Shown here piece by piece: positions 6,741-8,714 of a stretch of 8,714 nt of DNA. Every line of letters starts with the position of its first letter. The first letter of the stretch is position 1. The translations under genes were made by a program, and so were the position numbers. The DNA is from Calditrichia bacterium (GTDB taxonomy: Bacteria; Calditrichota; Calditrichia; RBG-13-44-9; J042): the NCBI GenBank assembly GCA_030430345.1, contig JAUIFT010000065.1, forward strand, positions 1-8,714. Reading direction: 5' to 3'. The notes under the pieces were generated by a model that saw only the letters and a program-made list of their open reading frames with translations, was not told where the DNA came from and did no database searches.

Positions 6741-6794
6741 ATATTATAAGGGAGTTGTATTTGGGAGCGAATACTTGAATTTATGGAGAAATAA

Positions 6795-7895
6795 ATGGAT
6801 GACGATCGCCGCAAACGCGTCTTGATTGTGGATGACGAAGAAGACCTTACCTGGACACTATCAAAAAAATTATCCAAAGATAGCGACATCTTTGAATTGA
6901 CCTGCGTGAATTCCGGCACGGAAGCGATTGAAATGCTCAATCAGCTGCCCTTCGATTTGGTGATTACCGATGTGCGCATGCCGGAAGTATCCGGCCTGGA
7001 TTTACTGGTGAAGGTGCGCGAATTATATCCTTCTACAAAAGTTGTTATCATGACCGCTTATGGCACTTCCGACGTGCAAAAAGAAGCCAATGATCGTGGC
7101 TGTTTTAACTACATCGAAAAGCCTTTCGAAATCAATGACATTCGCGAATTGATTATTTCCGCTTTAAAGCGCAAGAAAGGGTTTGAGGGCAATGTCTCGG
7201 ATTTTCAGCTCAGCGATCTCATTCAGCTCAATTGCCTGGGGCGCTTAAGCACTGCCCTGCAAGTGATTAGTGAAGATGAAACCGGCCTGATTTACTTTCA
7301 GGAAGGAAATATCGTCCATGCCGAAACCGATCGTTATGAAGGGGAAAACGCCTTTCATTATATCATGACCTGGGACGGCGGCGAATTTACGGTAATGAAG
7401 AACAAACTTCCCGAGCGGGAGACGATCACCAAGGGCTGGCAAAGTTTACTATTGGAAAGCCTCCGCCGGAAAGATGAAGGCTCCGATCTCGCGAAAAAAG
7501 AGGCGGAACGGGAGAAGCGGAAACGCCAGCGGCGCATTCAGCAGCTGCTCGCCCGCATCTATAAATCGGAAGGTGTTGAGCACGTATTTCTCCATTCCCG
7601 GGTGGGTTTTCCGCTCTACTACGAAGGCGCCTTATCGGATCGGCAGGACGTGCTGAGCGATTTTGGCAACTATATTGCCAACCTGATCGATCATGTCAGT
7701 AAATATTCGAAATTCCTCAAAGGCGATGATCTGGAATTCTGGGAAATGCGCTTTAATCAACGCTTGTTTATCCTGCAATACATTCCCGATCAGGATGCGA
7801 TTCTTTCCATTATCGGTAAAGAAAATGTCAATAGTGGATACATCCGGCTGGAGCTCCGGAAGCATCTTGACGCGTTAGCAGATTTATTGAAATGA
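6795..7895 (+). CDS. Response regulator with receiver, DUF4388 and Roadblock/LC7-like domains
   Basis: The 366-residue protein has three parts. Residues 8-125 are a receiver: VLIVDDEED (acidic pocket Asp13, Asp14), phosphoacceptor Asp59 in VITDVRMPE, Thr87 and Lys109 in EKPF. Residues 130-205 match DUF4388 (PATAN): FEGNVSDFQLSDLIQLNCLG, then GLIYFQEGNIVHAE and GGEFTV. After a charged, probably coiled-coil linker rich in Glu, Lys and Arg (about 223-245), residues 246-366 resemble a Roadblock/LC7 domain: 'GVEHVFLHSRVGFPLYYEG', a helix, an ILQYIPDQDAILSIIG strand pair and the final YIRLELRKHL helix. No DNA-binding domain is seen, so output is probably protein-protein, as in polarity or motility signalling. 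No partner kinase lies in the window. GGAG is seven bases before the ATG. The first two domains are confident, the third is moderate. Confidence 0.92.
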   Translation: MDDDRRKRVLIVDDEEDLTWTLSKKLSKDSDIFELTCVNSGTEAIEMLNQLPFDLVITDVRMPEVSGLDLLVKVRELYPSTKVVIMTAYGTSDVQKEANDRGCFNYIEKPFEINDIRELIISALKRKKGFEGNVSDFQLSDLIQLNCLGRLSTALQVISEDETGLIYFQEGNIVHAETDRYEGENAFHYIMTWDGGEFTVMKNKLPERETITKGWQSLLLESLRRKDEGSDLAKKEAEREKRKRQRRIQQLLARIYKSEGVEHVFLHSRVGFPLYYEGALSDRQDVLSDFGNYIANLIDHVSKYSKFLKGDDLEFWEMRFNQRLFILQYIPDQDAILSIIGKENVNSGYIRLELRKHLDALADLLK

Positions 7896-7916
7896 GGTAA
7901 AACCGGAAGCAATAAG

Positions 7917-7934
7917 TATAATTTTTCAATTATA
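7917..7934. repeat. Small AT-rich perfect inverted repeat
   Basis: TATAATT (7917-7923) and AATTATA (7928-7934) flank the four-base loop TTTC. It lies 22 bases after the response regulator stop, directly before the hairpin at 7941-7973. Read on the + strand it could be a weak terminator, but the T-run is in the loop rather than after the stem. Confidence 0.35.
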
Positions 7935-7940
7935 ATCAGC

Positions 7941-7973
7941 AGTAGCAGGCAGTTATACTGACCACCTGCTACT
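7941..7973. repeat. Hairpin of the AGTAGCAG...CTGCTACT type between convergent genes
   Basis: AGTAGCAGG (7941-7949) pairs perfectly over nine bases with CCTGCTACT (7965-7973). Inside, CAGT (7950-7953) and ACTG (7957-7960) extend the stem by four bases, with ACCA unpaired on the 3' side. It sits between the ends of the response regulator gene and the DUF1015 gene, so it may end transcription from both sides, though no T-tract follows on the + strand. Its outer stem resembles that of the 3900-3966 hairpin, and TTGCCACT follows it (7979-7986). Confidence 0.6.
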
Positions 7974-7991
7974 GACACTTGCCACTAATAT

Positions 7992-8714
7992 CTAATCATC
8001 CAGCAAATGCACTACCAGACCGGTCTTCAATTTCGGCTCGAACCAGGTCGATTTCGGCGGCATTACTTCCCCGGCATCGGCGATGTCAATTAGCTCGGTA
8101 ATCGATGTCGGATACATTGCAAAAGCGACAGCCCATTCCCCGCTGTTTACGCGCTTTTCCAACTCACCCAGACCACGAATGCCACCGACAAAATCGATAC
8201 GCTTATCCTTCCGGGGATTTTCGATCCCCAATAACGGCGACAGCAGGTTTTCCTGAAGAATACTGACATCCAGACGCTTTACCGGATCGTTATCATCATA
8301 TCCAGCCGGTTTTGCGGTCAGGCGATGCCAGCTGCCATCGAGGTACATGCCAAATTGATGGGTCTGCGCCGGCTTCGCTGCGGTTAGGTTTGCCGCTGCA
8401 TCGATTTCAAATTTCTCGGAAACTGCTGCGAGAAACGCTTCTTTTGAATGTCCGTTGAGGTCTTTCACAACCCGGTTATAGTCAAGAATCTGCATTTGAT
8501 TATCGGGAAAGATTACCGTGAGAAAAAAGTTATAAGGTTCTTCTCCGGTATGACCGGCATTCGCCTTTTCGCGCATTTGCTTGATGCGCATGGCGGCAGC
8601 GGAACGGTGATGTCCGTCCGCGACATAGAGGGCGTCAATTTTAGCAAACTCATTTTCCAGTTGGGAAATCACTGCGGCATCATCCACGACCCATAACGTA
8701 TGACGCACCCCATC
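7992..8714 (-). CDS. DUF1015 family protein, C-terminal part (truncated by the window edge)
   Basis: This reading frame ends with TAG at 7992-7994 and stays open to the right edge, so the start is outside the window; the codons at 8709-8714 (Asp-Gly) continue the frame and the GTG at 8706-8708 is internal. About 240 residues are visible of a family usually a little over 400. Hallmarks are DGVRHTLWVV at the visible start, the conserved YVADGHHRSAAAMR motif, NFFLTVIFPDNQMQILDYNR, and the C-terminal VMPPKSTWFEPKLKTGLVVH block. DUF1015 proteins are cytosolic, and the DGHHR motif is reminiscent of ParB/SerK-type nucleotide-binding proteins; in other genomes I recall them near serine biosynthesis genes, but no such gene is visible here. 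It converges on the response regulator gene, with two hairpins between them. Confidence 0.92.
   Translation of the reverse strand, partial: DGVRHTLWVVDDAAVISQLENEFAKIDALYVADGHHRSAAAMRIKQMREKANAGHTGEEPYNFFLTVIFPDNQMQILDYNRVVKDLNGHSKEAFLAAVSEKFEIDAAANLTAAKPAQTHQFGMYLDGSWHRLTAKPAGYDDNDPVKRLDVSILQENLLSPLLGIENPRKDKRIDFVGGIRGLGELEKRVNSGEWAVAFAMYPTSITELIDIADAGEVMPPKSTWFEPKLKTGLVVHLLDD

Noticed and set aside
8706..8708. GTG as a true start of the DUF1015 gene
   Set aside because: The frame continues as Asp-Gly to the window edge, the conserved DGVRHTLW block spans it, and about 170 family residues would be missing.

Overview
The window holds eight protein genes of an ordinary bacterial chromosome, plus a gene-poor left edge with decayed coding sequence. 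GC content looks moderate and intergenic DNA is AT-rich. Several genes have a clear Shine-Dalgarno (AGGAGA, GGAGG, GGAG), while one (4009) has none visible. A YpdA-type flavoprotein, a DUF4920 lipoprotein, a Tat-exported TIM-barrel protein and a receiver/DUF4388 regulator together suggest a free-living member of the Bacteroidota/Calditrichota-like (FCB) part of the tree. This is inference from gene content; no rRNA or other marker is present to settle it.

Layout. 1-362 has no intact gene, but its minus strand encodes about 40 residues that look like the cap region of cobalamin-dependent methionine synthase (MetH), followed in another frame by a piece resembling the C-terminus of a flagellar P-ring protein. 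363-1016 (+) is a secreted protein of unknown function. It converges on 1094-2014 (-), a Tat-signal sugar-isomerase-like TIM-barrel protein. A divergent intergenic region leads to 2240-3220 (+), a YpdA-like thiol reductase, and then 3340-3870 (+), a DUF4920 lipoprotein that ends in a long hairpin terminator. 4009-4980 and 4982-5380 (+) form a two-gene unit: a Gfo/Idh/MocA dehydrogenase and a VOC/glyoxalase-fold protein. 5513-6673 (+) is metK, closed by a strong intrinsic terminator. 6795-7895 (+) is a receiver-DUF4388 protein with a Roadblock/LC7-like C-terminal domain. It converges on 7992-8714 (-), the C-terminal part of a DUF1015 protein that runs off the right edge.

How the genes relate. 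The only tight operon is the Gfo/Idh-VOC pair. YpdA and the DUF4920 lipoprotein are same-strand neighbours and may share redox context. MetK and the MetH remnant both belong to the methionine/SAM cycle but lie 5 kb apart and are not linked. Nothing in the window looks like a defence system, prophage, CRISPR array or intact mobile element. The points most worth a second look are the MetH/P-ring-like debris at the left edge, a pair of related hairpins (AGTAGCAG...CTGCTACT) at two gene ends, and the domain architecture of the response regulator.
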